Source: Anabaena sp051781005 (GTDB lineage Bacteria > Cyanobacteriota > Cyanobacteriia > Cyanobacteriales > Nostocaceae). From it: a stretch of DNA of 64,000 bases. The stretch is taken from positions 1-64,000 of the forward strand of contig NZ_JBPWOA010000033.1 of the NCBI RefSeq assembly GCF_051781005.1, written 5' to 3'. Below the pieces are notes generated by a model. That model made no database searches. It saw only the letters and a program-made list of their open reading frames with translations, and was not told where the DNA came from. Each line of letters opens with the position of its first letter. Position 1 is the first letter of the stretch. The position numbers and the translations under genes are program-made. Positions 17,488-26,025 of the stretch are shown here, piece by piece.

Positions 17488-18147
17488 CTATAGACGGATT
17501 ACCTTAGCTCGATTAAGCAGCTTGCCAGCATGACGGTATCCAATATAACACACTTTCACTATTTCGCCAGGTTCTGCTGTTCCCTCCAATAATTGATGTA
17601 GTTGGGGATTATAGGGTATTTCTGCGCCTACAGTAGCGATCGCTTCCACTCCCCAAGTTTGCAATAATCGATCAAGAGGCTTCTGCACCAAAGGTATCAT
17701 TTTGATAGCTTCTAGCTGGGGGTTATCCTTTGCTTTTTGTGCTGCCGCAGGCCAGAACAATAATAAAGACTCCAATATTTGTAAACTTGATTCCTGAAAC
17801 TCTTGCTGTAACAACTCGCGCTGTTGTTCCATTTTCAGTAAAATTCGTTGATACTCACCTTTCAAATCAGCAATTTCTCGTAATATTTTTGTATCAGTAT
17901 CTGCGTACTGATTGTTAACTGTGGAACTCACATCAGAAAAAGTTGCTGCTAATTCACTTAATGATATCTGTAAGATTTTTGATAGCTTTAGCAGTACTCC
18001 AACTCGCATCTGCTCTAGCTTTCCCCGTCGCAAATGCAAAATCTGCCGCTCGGAAACACCAGCAGCAAGACTGAGAGATTTAAAACTAGAAATACCTACC
18101 CGTTGCATTAAACTTTGCAACTTTTGGGTAAAGTCATGATTTGGCAT
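17488..18147 (-). CDS. XRE-type helix-turn-helix protein with GrpE-like C-terminus
   Basis: A 219-aa protein. Residues 1-65 form a Cro/C1-type helix-turn-helix (FKSLSLAAGVSERQILHLRR). A coiled coil follows (ILREIADLKGEYQRILLKME, QQRELLQQEFQES), then a domain whose end (EPGEIVKVCYIGYRHAGKLL, NRAKVIRL) resembles the beta-domain terminus of the nucleotide-exchange factor GrpE. DNA-binding plus GrpE-like architecture suggests a regulator that might contact a DnaK-type chaperone; this is inference. A TATAAT at 18177-18182 (minus strand) lies so close to the start region that transcription would begin near the first ATG (18168); I choose the ATG at 18147, with 18168 possible. Confidence 0.75.
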   Translation of the reverse strand: MPNHDFTQKLQSLMQRVGISSFKSLSLAAGVSERQILHLRRGKLEQMRVGVLLKLSKILQISLSELAATFSDVSSTVNNQYADTDTKILREIADLKGEYQRILLKMEQQRELLQQEFQESSLQILESLLLFWPAAAQKAKDNPQLEAIKMIPLVQKPLDRLLQTWGVEAIATVGAEIPYNPQLHQLLEGTAEPGEIVKVCYIGYRHAGKLLNRAKVIRL

Positions 18148-18197
18148 AAGGCATGGGGCATAAATCATTGTTATCTATTATACCCCATTATTGTATT

Positions 18198-18686
18198 TTA
18201 TTCTTCGAGCAAACTTCTCAACATCCAAGCTGTTTTTTCATGTACCTGCATTCTTTGAGTTAACAAATCTGCACTAGGTTCGTCATTTACGTCATCTACC
18301 AATGGGAGGATAGATCGTGCAGTTCTGACTATAGCTTCTTGTCCTTCTACTAATAGGTGAATCATTTCCTGAGCTTTAGGAACTCCTGGAGTTTCGGGAA
18401 TAGAACTCAGTTTGGCATATTCGCTATAAGTTCCTGGTGCGGGATAGCCTAATGCTCGAATTCTTTCGGCAATTAAATCAACGGCTAAAGCTAGTTCTGT
18501 ATACTGTGTCTCAAACATGAGATGCAAGGTTTGAAACATCGGACCTGTGACGTTCCAATGAAAATTATGAGTTTTCAGGTACAGTGAATATGTGTCAGCC
18601 AATAAGCGAGATAAACCTTCGGCAATTTTGGCTCTACTAACGTCATCAATACCGATATTGATATTTTTTGTTGCTGAAGATGACAT
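18198..18686 (-). CDS. dps: Dps family DNA-protecting ferritin
   Basis: A 162-aa ferritin-like protein: LADTYSLYLKTHNFHWNVTG carries the conserved His of the inter-subunit ferroxidase site, and LHLMFETQYTELALAVDLIA ERIRALG contains the partnering acidic residues. LLTQRMQVHEKTAWMLRSLL closes the fourth helix. Dps dodecamers oxidise iron with peroxide and store it. The ATG at 18686 with TTGGAG upstream is preferred to the in-frame start at 18713. Next to sulfiredoxin, separated by a mobile-looking repeat, giving a small peroxide-defence neighbourhood. Confidence 0.93.
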   Translation of the reverse strand: MSSSATKNINIGIDDVSRAKIAEGLSRLLADTYSLYLKTHNFHWNVTGPMFQTLHLMFETQYTELALAVDLIAERIRALGYPAPGTYSEYAKLSSIPETPGVPKAQEMIHLLVEGQEAIVRTARSILPLVDDVNDEPSADLLTQRMQVHEKTAWMLRSLLEE

Positions 18687-18776
18687 AATTTTTTGCTCCA
18701 AATAATTAATCAAATCAAACTATGTACCGATGTATTGCAATATCTACTTTTCTGACTCAACACGTTTAATTATGAG

Positions 18777-19039
18777 ATACAGCAGATTGCAGATCAATGA
18801 GGCTTCGCCGTGAGTTTCGACTTGTCTTCGACACACTACGTGAACGCTCAACTACCGCGTCAGCGGCTCGAGTGAGCCTACGCCGAACTCCGATAGCTTG
18901 CGTGGCGTAGCCATACAGTACAGCATCAAAATTGAAATCTATACACAAAGCCAGTTTCACTCCTGACTCCTTGCCCTTAGCGAAGTCGATAGCGTAGCGT
19001 GGCATTAGCCATAGGGCTGACTCCTGAATTTTGCTGTAT
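18777..19039. mobile_element. Short element with WTACAGCA terminal inverted repeats, copy 2
   Basis: Begins ATACAGCAGATTGCAG and ends TTTTGCTGTAT. It contains two GC-rich short repeats: CTTGCGTGGCGTAGCCATA at 18897-18915 and the reversed GCCACGCTACGCTATCGAC-type unit (with one change) at 18985-19014. It corresponds to the element at 15384-15583 but is longer because of the extra unit. A 79-codon frame across it is an accident of the repeats. Confidence 0.6.
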
Positions 19040-19053
19040 ATGTTGGCAACTTT

Positions 19054-19317
19054 TTAAGCTAAGTGCATTTTGAGAACACTGGGGGTGGCTTTTCTGACTC
19101 TGGCTAAAATGGTTTCTTTACCTAGACTTTGGCAAGCTTCATAACGATGGCAACCAGAAAAGCCATAATAACGTCCATCTACTTCTAGGACATCTATTGG
19201 TTCTTGTTGCCCAATTTCAGCAATTGAGGCCATTAAAGATTTTACCTTCTGGGGATCGTTATGACGTGGTAATGGCCGTTGAATTTGATTTAAGGGAATT
19301 TCTTGAATTCTCACCAT
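19054..19317 (-). CDS. srx: Sulfiredoxin
   Basis: An 87-aa ParB/sulfiredoxin-fold protein. IPLNQIQRPLPRHNDPQKVK and the active-site FSGCHRYEACQSLG (Cys56) are diagnostic. Sulfiredoxin reduces over-oxidised (sulfinic) 2-Cys peroxiredoxins using ATP. The ATG at 19317 is chosen over a TTG two codons upstream. Its neighbour dps points to peroxide defence. Confidence 0.92.
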   Translation of the reverse strand: MVRIQEIPLNQIQRPLPRHNDPQKVKSLMASIAEIGQQEPIDVLEVDGRYYGFSGCHRYEACQSLGKETILARVRKATPSVLKMHLA

Positions 19318-19503
19318 AAGCAATTTCGCTGTTTTGTTTTATGTCTGTGAATAAATCATAGTCGTTATGACTTTAACTTGCAAGTGTTTGACGTAAAACA
19401 GGTAAATGATATTATGGTATTGAGTGTGCAATACGATAAAAGCGTTATAAAGCAAATTCCAACCTGCCCCGAAGCTTCACTATGGGAGCAAAATAGAGTT
19501 TTC

Positions 19504-21099
19504 ATGAAAATCTTTTTTTGGCGTTCTTCCTACAAGATACTGACAACCTTTTGTTTATTGGGACTGACTGCTGCATCAAGTCCTGTGAACAATAATCAAG
19601 ATATGGAGCTAAAAATTGGGATTGTCCAACGATTTGGAGCGACACCCACGGCTAAACTAGAGTTGACACCGACTAAAGGCGATCGCATCAAGCTCAAATG
19701 GAAAGAGGGTAATCAGCAACAAACACTAGTCACTGCTAACCCTGTCCAACTAGAAACAATCATAGAAACCTTACCTCAACCAAAAATTGACGAAGTAGTT
19801 GTTTTAGGTAATTTCCGTACCTTTGAAACGGCAGAAGACAATGCTAATAATTGGCGTTCTCAAGGAATAGAAGTAGAAATAGCTCAACCAGAGCGCTGGC
19901 AAGTATGGGCTAAACGAGATGTTTACAGCACCCCTTTAGTAAGACGTTTGCTATTGCAAAGTATACAAACTTCAGGACAAAAACTGCCCTACCTAGATAC
20001 CCAAATTCGCAAACAAGTACCGCGAGTAAGTTGGGTAGTAAATGACAAACGATATAGCCAAAATGATCTGGAAATTAGCACAGACAAAAACCTGATTCGG
20101 GTCAAGAAAGATCAAAAAAGCGGGAATACTCGTCTTTATGCTGGACGGATGAAATTACAACCCAATGCCTATGGTACTTACTCATTAGTAAATAAAGTGC
20201 CACTAGAAACTTATTTGCGTGGGGTTTTGCCTTATGAAATTGGCACAAGTGCGCCCAAAACATCTTTAGAATCACAGGCAATTATTGCTCGTACCTATGC
20301 TCTGAGAAATTTACGCAGGTTTGCTATTGATGATTACCAATTGTGTGCTGATACTCACTGCCAGGTTTATGATGGGCTGAATGGAGTGGCTAAGACAACC
20401 GATCAAGCGATCGCATCGACCAGGGGAATGGTACTAACTTATAATAACGAGTTAGTAGACGCGCTCTATTCTTCTACCACAGGTGGAGTGACTGCTTCAT
20501 TTAGCGATGTCTGGAATGGAGAAGATCGTCCTTACCTGCGGCCTGTAGTAGATGCAGCTACAAATATTTGGCCTTTGACTGAGAAGAGTTTAGCCGACGA
20601 AAAGAATTTCCGGCAGTTTATTAACCTGGAACAAGGATTTAATGAAAGTACCTGGGATGTGTTCCGCTGGAACAAGCAAACCAGCCTAGAAGATATTACT
20701 AAGGATTTACAGAAATTTTTGCTGGTGAAGAAGAGTCCCTATGCCAAATTTAAAACTATTGAGGCCATAGCAATAACCAAGCGGAGCGAAAGCGGACGGA
20801 TTCTGGATCTGGCTATAAAAACAGATATCGGCGTTTTTACACTGCACAAAGATGAAGTTCGCAGTGCCTTTGCTGCACCCCGCAGTACACTTTTTTATCT
20901 GCAACCCCTAAATAAAGGTAAACCAGATGTGTGGGGATATGCCTTTATTGGTGGTGGACTAGGACATGGTGTTGGCTTGAGTCAAACAGGCGCTCAGAAT
21001 TTAGCCAAACTAGGTTGGTCAAGTACCAAAATTCTCCAGTTCTATTATCCTGGCACACAACTAAAAATGCTCGGCAACGAAATTAAACCCCCACTATAA
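19504..21099 (+). CDS. SpoIID/LytB domain-containing protein
   Basis: A 531-aa exported protein: hydrophobic signal (ILTTFCLLGLTAASS), a region with an SPOR-like strand (VVVLGNFRTFETAEDNANNW), then the SpoIID domain (YSLVNKVPLETYLRGVLPYE, SLESQAIIARTYALRNL, LYSSTTGGVTASFSDVW) and the ending GHGVGLSQTGAQNLAKLGWS. SpoIID proteins are amidase enhancers or lytic transglycosylases acting on peptidoglycan. In filamentous cyanobacteria a role in wall remodelling is plausible. ATG at 19504 is preferred over earlier in-frame starts because the signal peptide begins there. Confidence 0.88.
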   Translation: MKIFFWRSSYKILTTFCLLGLTAASSPVNNNQDMELKIGIVQRFGATPTAKLELTPTKGDRIKLKWKEGNQQQTLVTANPVQLETIIETLPQPKIDEVVVLGNFRTFETAEDNANNWRSQGIEVEIAQPERWQVWAKRDVYSTPLVRRLLLQSIQTSGQKLPYLDTQIRKQVPRVSWVVNDKRYSQNDLEISTDKNLIRVKKDQKSGNTRLYAGRMKLQPNAYGTYSLVNKVPLETYLRGVLPYEIGTSAPKTSLESQAIIARTYALRNLRRFAIDDYQLCADTHCQVYDGLNGVAKTTDQAIASTRGMVLTYNNELVDALYSSTTGGVTASFSDVWNGEDRPYLRPVVDAATNIWPLTEKSLADEKNFRQFINLEQGFNESTWDVFRWNKQTSLEDITKDLQKFLLVKKSPYAKFKTIEAIAITKRSESGRILDLAIKTDIGVFTLHKDEVRSAFAAPRSTLFYLQPLNKGKPDVWGYAFIGGGLGHGVGLSQTGAQNLAKLGWSSTKILQFYYPGTQLKMLGNEIKPPL

Positions 21100-21138
21100 T
21101 CGCGCAAGCATAATAGCGGGGGGAGGATGTCAATACTT

Positions 21139-21432
21139 TTAGTAAAGGTCTTCTTCTTTGTGAGTTTCGATGGTTACGTTAGAGGTTGGGTAAGCAACAC
21201 AGGTCAATACATATTGAGCTTCAATCTGATCATCATCTAAAAATGATTGGTCAGATTGGTCAACTGTACCAGAAACTATTTTACCTGCACAGGTGGAGCA
21301 AGCACCAGCACGACAGGAGTAAGGCAAGTCAAGACCTGCTTCTTCAGCAGCGTCTAAAATATAGGTATCATCAGCACATTCAATCGTATGTTCACCTTCG
21401 GGAGTTTTCAGTATTACGGTGTAAGTAGCCAT
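21139..21432 (-). CDS. petF: Plant-type [2Fe-2S] ferredoxin
   Basis: A 97-aa ferredoxin: YILDAAEEAGLDLPYSCRAG ACSTCAG, with cluster ligands Cys40, Cys45, Cys48 and Cys78 (VLTCVAYP), and the typical ending IETHKEEDLY. It carries electrons from photosystem I to FNR, nitrite reductase, thioredoxin reductase and others in the cytoplasm. The sequence is the vegetative-cell class rather than the nif-associated FdxH class, judged by its acidic SFLDDDQIEA loop; which paralogue cannot be fixed. Divergent from the SpoIID gene's end (convergent orientation, 39 nt gap). Confidence 0.95.
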   Translation of the reverse strand: MATYTVILKTPEGEHTIECADDTYILDAAEEAGLDLPYSCRAGACSTCAGKIVSGTVDQSDQSFLDDDQIEAQYVLTCVAYPTSNVTIETHKEEDLY

Positions 21433-21916
21433 TGAGTAATCCTCTCTTGTAAAAACGGCAGTATAAGTTATCTTAAAGCAAAGCCTACAGCTAGTCTTAT
21501 AGGATTAGCTGCTGATTTCTATTTGCTTTAATTCTGATACTACGGGAAAAATTAAACGTTGTAACCGAAAATTGACCACGATTAGTAATGAAATTTAGTT
21601 ACTTGTTACTAATAAGTTTTATTTATGTAAAATCCTCGACTAGATAGATGGCAAAAAAACTTTTGTAGGCATCAAAACAGTAACGAGTACCGAGTTATGA
21701 GTAAAAAAGTAAAATTGTCAGCTAAGTGCAGGACTGGCAGAGAAGTCACTGAGTTCATAACTCAGCACTCAGCACTTCTGAAAAATGCTTTAGACTTGCT
21801 TTTTGATAGAATACCTATGGCATTGATGGCACTGTAATTAGTAAGTGAAAGTGCTGTACAGTGACCAAATTAACTTTGTCCGGCCAAAAACCCAACAAAT
21901 AGAACTACGGAACATC
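21433..21916. other. Intergenic region upstream of petF and bvdR
   Basis: Holds a patch of dispersed repeat near 21680-21780 (GTAACGAGTACCGAGTTATG, ACTCAGCACTCAGCACT). Must contain divergent promoters for petF (leftward) and bvdR (rightward); no motif fixed. Confidence 0.4.
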
Positions 21917-22924
21917 ATGTATAACTCCGATGCACATTTGACCAATAGAACTATGCGGGTGGGTTTAGTGGGTACTGGGTATGCAGCAAAACTCAGGGCT
22001 ACAGCATTACAGGAAGATCCGCGATCGCATTTAGTCGCAATTTCTGGACATACTACCGGAAAGACAGCAGCTTTTGCTCAAGAATATCAAGCCCTGGTGA
22101 TCAATTCTTGGCAACAGCTAGTAGAACGGGAAGATTTAGATTTAGTTGTCATCTCCACGATTAATCGCGATCATGGTAAAATCGTCCGTGCAGCCCTTTC
22201 TAGCGGCAAACACGTAATTGTCGAGTATCCCCTGTCTGTAGATGTCAAGGAAGCAGAAGAACTGATTGCTTTAGCCAAAGCAAAAAATAAACTGCTGCAC
22301 GTCGAACATATTGAACTTTTGGGCGGCTGGCATCAAGCTTTAAAACAACATTTAGCCGAACTTGGCGATTTGTTTTATATCCGCTACAGCACGGTCAACC
22401 CCCAACATCCAGCACCGCGTAAGTGGACATATAACCATGAGCTTTTCGGCTTTCCTTTAATTGGCGCTCTTTCTCGCTTACATCGGCTGACTGATTTGTT
22501 TGGTGAAGTCTTGAGCGTGAATTGTCACCAGCGATATTGGGAGACGGAGACAGATTATTATCAAACCTGCTTATGCGTGGGTCAGTTGTGCTTTTCCAGT
22601 GGGTTGTTAGCTCAAGTGATTTATGGTAAAGGTGAAACTTTGTGGCAGTCAGAACGCAAATTTGAAATTAACGGCGAAAAAGGGGGGTTAATTCTAGATG
22701 GTGACACAGGAACTTTAGTACAGGCAGAGGGAACAACATTGATTGATCTGGGTACTCGTCGGGGATTGTTTGCTAAAGATACGAATATGGTATTAGATCA
22801 TATTTTTCATGGAACTGCTTTGTATGTCACCCCAGAGCAAAGTTTATATACGCTAAAAGTGGCAGATGCTGCACGCAGAGCCGCAGAAACAGGTTTAACT
22901 ATATTTTTAACAAAAGAGTCATGA
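21917..22924 (+). CDS. bvdR: Biliverdin reductase (BvdR type)
   Basis: A 335-aa Gfo/Idh/MocA-fold oxidoreductase. The Rossmann loop VGLVGTGYAAKLRA (Gly19, Gly21, Ala24) is followed by VVISTINRDHGKIV, VIVEYPLS, LLHVEHIELLGGWHQALKQ, RYSTVNPQHPAPRKWTYNHE and RRGLFAKDTNMVLD. These blocks match the Synechocystis BvdR pattern closely as I recall it, so this is more than a generic oxidoreductase call. It reduces biliverdin to bilirubin with NAD(P)H and affects phycobilisome levels. The ATG at 21917 is chosen over a GTG at 21845. It overlaps map by four bases (ATGA), so the two are translationally coupled. Confidence 0.85.
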   Translation: MYNSDAHLTNRTMRVGLVGTGYAAKLRATALQEDPRSHLVAISGHTTGKTAAFAQEYQALVINSWQQLVEREDLDLVVISTINRDHGKIVRAALSSGKHVIVEYPLSVDVKEAEELIALAKAKNKLLHVEHIELLGGWHQALKQHLAELGDLFYIRYSTVNPQHPAPRKWTYNHELFGFPLIGALSRLHRLTDLFGEVLSVNCHQRYWETETDYYQTCLCVGQLCFSSGLLAQVIYGKGETLWQSERKFEINGEKGGLILDGDTGTLVQAEGTTLIDLGTRRGLFAKDTNMVLDHIFHGTALYVTPEQSLYTLKVADAARRAAETGLTIFLTKES

Positions 22925-23700
22925 AAACTGCACCAATAGTTATTTTATCCCAGCGAGAAATAGAAAAAATGCGGCGGGCTGGACATTTAGCCGCGCAACT
23001 TTTACAACATTTAGAACCTTTGGTAAAACCGGGTGTGACTACTCTCCAACTCAATGATGAAGCTGAACGGTGGACACAAGCGCACGGTGCGAAAAGCGCC
23101 CCTCTGAACTACAAAGGTTTTCCCAAGTCAATTTGTACCAGTGTGAATGAGGTGATCTGTCACGGTATTCCTAATGCTAAACAAATTTTGAGGGAAGGTG
23201 ACATTATTAATATTGATGTCACACCGATTGTCGATGGTTATCACGGTGATACTTCCAAGACATTTATTGTTGGTGCATCTGCTCCCAAGGTGCAAAAATT
23301 GGTAGAAGTAACAGAAGAGTGTCTGCGCTTAGGTATTGCGGAAGTGAATCCAGATGCGAAGATTGGAGATATTGGTGCAGCTATTCAAGAGTATGCTGAA
23401 GCGCATGGCTTTTCTGTGGTGCGGGATTTTGTGGGACATGGTATTAGTAATATTTTCCACACATCCCCAGATATTCCCCATTATGGCATTAGGGGTAGGG
23501 GTAAGCGTTTGAGGCCGGGGATGGTGTTTACCATTGAGCCGATGATTAATGAAGGAACCTATGAAGTAGAGATGTTGAATGATGGTTGGACTGCGGTAAC
23601 GCGCGATCGCAAACTATCGGCTCAATTTGAGCATACTATAGCAGTCACAGAAGATGGTGTGGAAATCCTAACTTTACCCGAAGGCTCAACGTATCTTTAA
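22921..23700 (+). CDS. map: Methionine aminopeptidase, type I
   Basis: A 259-aa metalloprotease. It has NEVICHGIPNAKQILREGDI, the metal ligands in IINIDVTPIVDGYHGDTSKT (two Asp), HGFSVVRDFVGHGISNIFH (His), GMVFTIEPMINEG (Glu) and QFEHTIAVTEDG (Glu). It removes N-terminal methionine from new proteins. No N-terminal zinc finger, so type Ib is excluded. Starts inside the bvdR stop (ATGA overlap) and ends four bases inside the convergent inhibitor gene. Confidence 0.95.
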   Translation: MKTAPIVILSQREIEKMRRAGHLAAQLLQHLEPLVKPGVTTLQLNDEAERWTQAHGAKSAPLNYKGFPKSICTSVNEVICHGIPNAKQILREGDIINIDVTPIVDGYHGDTSKTFIVGASAPKVQKLVEVTEECLRLGIAEVNPDAKIGDIGAAIQEYAEAHGFSVVRDFVGHGISNIFHTSPDIPHYGIRGRGKRLRPGMVFTIEPMINEGTYEVEMLNDGWTAVTRDRKLSAQFEHTIAVTEDGVEILTLPEGSTYL

Positions 23701-24131
23701 CGAATCTGGACATTAATTTGATAAGTTTTTAAAGGAGGAATATTCTTTTCCCAGGGACGCAAATAGTGCAGTTCTAACACAGTTGAACCCGAACTTTGGG
23801 CTAAAAACCGGAAAACTTGATTTTCTGATGCTCCTGGGGCTTGATCTGCTAATGGTTCTAATACTGAATCTCCCAAAGGTTTGAGCTTATGAGGATCATT
23901 TTTAATCATCTGCCAACTGTAACCTGTTCCTGGGGTTGCTAATAATTTGACAATTAAAACACTATCTTTTTCAAGAATGATTTGACCATTATTGTTAGTA
24001 TCATTAACAGTTACTTCAGAATTTGTCATAGAAATATTAGAGTTCGCACTTACTTGTAAGACTATATTCAAGGTAGCAAGCAGACAAAAACCTATGAAAA
24101 ATATGGGTAAAATTCGTTTGGGTAAAAACAT
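23697..24131 (-). CDS. Chagasin-like (I42 family) cysteine protease inhibitor
   Basis: A 144-aa exported protein: hydrophobic signal (ILPIFFIGFCLLATLNIVLQ), then an Ig-like domain with the I42 loops: LLATPGTGYSWQMI (the NPxTG-type loop, residues 65-74) and LHYLRPWEKN (RPWE at 125-128), plus the ASENQVFRF stretch. I42 inhibitors block papain-family proteases by inserting these loops in the active-site cleft. A secreted papain-family protease gene lies immediately upstream on the same strand (166 nt), so this is very probably its inhibitor. Its stop overlaps map's stop (convergent). Confidence 0.85.
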   Translation of the reverse strand: MFLPKRILPIFFIGFCLLATLNIVLQVSANSNISMTNSEVTVNDTNNNGQIILEKDSVLIVKLLATPGTGYSWQMIKNDPHKLKPLGDSVLEPLADQAPGASENQVFRFLAQSSGSTVLELHYLRPWEKNIPPLKTYQINVQIR

Positions 24132-24297
24132 AAAAAATTCAAAGTTTAATCTGGGTAATTAATTGCCAAGTCTGTAGTTTCTACACCTAGAGGCTTGGCA
24201 ATTTAAAACTGTACTTCACGGTACTCAAAACCGCTATATGTAAACAGGATTAATCTTCAAATCAATCCTGTTAATCTTTAAATCTTGATCTCACCAA

Positions 24298-25470
24298 TTA
24301 CCTAATGCGGATATTTGGGTTTACCTTCAAGGGAGTGATTTTTTCTAACAATTGAGGAGAAATTTTGTAAAAGTTACTTCTTGCTTGAGTCCAGGCGGCT
24401 CCATAACCAACACTGTTACTGTTATAAGCAATCCACATATACCCATTATCACCCCAACCTGTACCCCAAGAATTTTTGATTAACCAAGCTTGTTTTTGAT
24501 CATCCCAACCGATGAGGGTAACACCATGATTAATTGCTCCACTGGCTTGCTCATTGAATACACCACCTGTGTAAGCTTGAAAAGCGGGTGTAACTCGGAC
24601 AGCGATCGCTAATGGGCCATACTTACACATCGCCTGTTTCATTTCTTCCACCGTCGGAATTCCTCCGTTAGGCTTGACATATCCCCAAGCTATAGAACGG
24701 TAGGGTGTAGATACACTGGCGTTATAAGTATTATTAGTTGCGGTATAAGGTACAGTGCTTTCTGTGGCAGTACCGTTGTTAATTAAGAAATTGAAGGCAT
24801 TTGACCACCAACCACCACCGCAGCTACCTGCTCCACCCCAATTAACAATGTGCTGTTCTGAAGTATCAGATGCAGTATTGTTGCGAATTAAGTTATTACC
24901 TTCATAGGCTCCTAGAGTAGCAAAAGCCCAACAACTGCCACAACCACCTTGATTCCGCACAGGTGTGACTTTATTTAAATTCCGCCAGTCAAAGGACTTA
25001 GCTGAGGCAAAACAGCCACGACGCTTGATTAATTGTAACTCAGGGATGATACCTGGGTTGAGTCGTTCAAATTTGTCACGTTCAGCTAAATCTACTCTGA
25101 GAATGTCTGCTGCCAGTGCATTTTGTGTACTAGCTTGTGCTGGTAAATCATCTGGTGCTTTAGTAGCGGCTAGTTGTTCTAATTTATAATCTAAAGCACT
25201 TGTGTAGCCTACTTGGAAAGTCAGATTTTTTACCTGGATATCACGGCGGAGATCGACAAGTTGATTTTTAATTGTGACAGGGGCTTTTTGTTCGCGCTCT
25301 AGATAGAAGGGATTAAGTTTGATTTGAGTCGAATTAAGCTCTATAGATGGAGATGAAGGAATTTTCAATTGGGAATTTGGTCTTGTCCTTTGAGCAAAAG
25401 ATACGTTTTGCAACATTCCCAAACTCAATAATGCAATGGTCGATATCTGCAATAATTTTAGGTGTTTCAT
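24298..25470 (-). CDS. Secreted papain-family (C1) cysteine peptidase
   Basis: A 390-aa preproenzyme: signal peptide (QISTIALLSLGMLQNVSFAQ), a pro-region of about 130 residues, then the mature domain from SFDWRNLNKVTPVRNQGGCG. Catalytic residues are all present: Gln174, Cys180 (CGSCWAF), His315 (INHGVTL) and Asn333 (KNSWGTGWGDNGY). GAGSCGGGWWSNAF is a typical papain loop. It would degrade proteins in the periplasm or outside the cell. Bacterial papains are uncommon but known in cyanobacteria. Followed on the same strand by a chagasin-like inhibitor gene. Confidence 0.93.
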   Translation of the reverse strand: MKHLKLLQISTIALLSLGMLQNVSFAQRTRPNSQLKIPSSPSIELNSTQIKLNPFYLEREQKAPVTIKNQLVDLRRDIQVKNLTFQVGYTSALDYKLEQLAATKAPDDLPAQASTQNALAADILRVDLAERDKFERLNPGIIPELQLIKRRGCFASAKSFDWRNLNKVTPVRNQGGCGSCWAFATLGAYEGNNLIRNNTASDTSEQHIVNWGGAGSCGGGWWSNAFNFLINNGTATESTVPYTATNNTYNASVSTPYRSIAWGYVKPNGGIPTVEEMKQAMCKYGPLAIAVRVTPAFQAYTGGVFNEQASGAINHGVTLIGWDDQKQAWLIKNSWGTGWGDNGYMWIAYNSNSVGYGAAWTQARSNFYKISPQLLEKITPLKVNPNIRIR

Positions 25471-26025
25471 AAGAATTGCTCAGAAATATTGAGTTAATTA
25501 AGTTCAATCTTTAGCGAGGTTTCTTGCTTGCTAATACCACATCTAAACCGCGTCTACTTTAAAAGCTATAGTTTTTGGGAATCAGGTTAAAGCTCAAAAC
25601 TTAACCCACAACTGAATAATATACTTTCCTGAAAAACTCCAGATTTCAACATGGAATGGGTTTAGTGATTATGTAGACTGGAATTTTTAGATATAGTTCC
25701 AGAAATTTACGCAAAAGGTAACTATTAATTATCTCCCTAATTTATTAGGAATTCCTTCACAACCACCAGGAATAGTCTCTCTAGATTTTTCTCCACCCTA
25801 AGCGTAGCAACTGCTAAGTACGCAGACAGCATTAATTACACAGATTGTTTTCCTGTTCCCTGTTAAGAGTTCCCTCCCTCCACCAATGAATTTAATTTTG
25901 TCCGACTACTTAACATTACATTACGCCTAAATCTATTAATGACGCGCACGTCTTATAAATAGTCTTCTGGGTTAGAATTTATTGAGGTCAAACTAAAAAC
26001 ATAAACTTTAACACGGGCTTTTAAT
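25471..26025. other. Intergenic region between papain and COQ4-like genes
   Basis: Apart from the duplicated fragment at 25729-25809, no gene or repeat family is recognised. The papain promoter (leftward) and the COQ4-like promoter (rightward) should lie here. Confidence 0.4.
25729..25809 (-). pseudogene. Duplicated 3' fragment of the pentapeptide-repeat gene
   Basis: About 80 bases repeat, with few mismatches, the last codons and stop of the gene ending at 26707 (GEKSRETIPGGCEGIPNKLG R then TAA). Same orientation. The two copies flank the COQ4-like gene as direct repeats 978 bases apart. The fragment has no start and cannot be functional. Confidence 0.8.

Noticed and set aside
18766..19005. 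79-codon minus-strand frame
   Set aside because: It lies wholly inside the WTACAGCA element and is encoded by the short GC-rich repeats.
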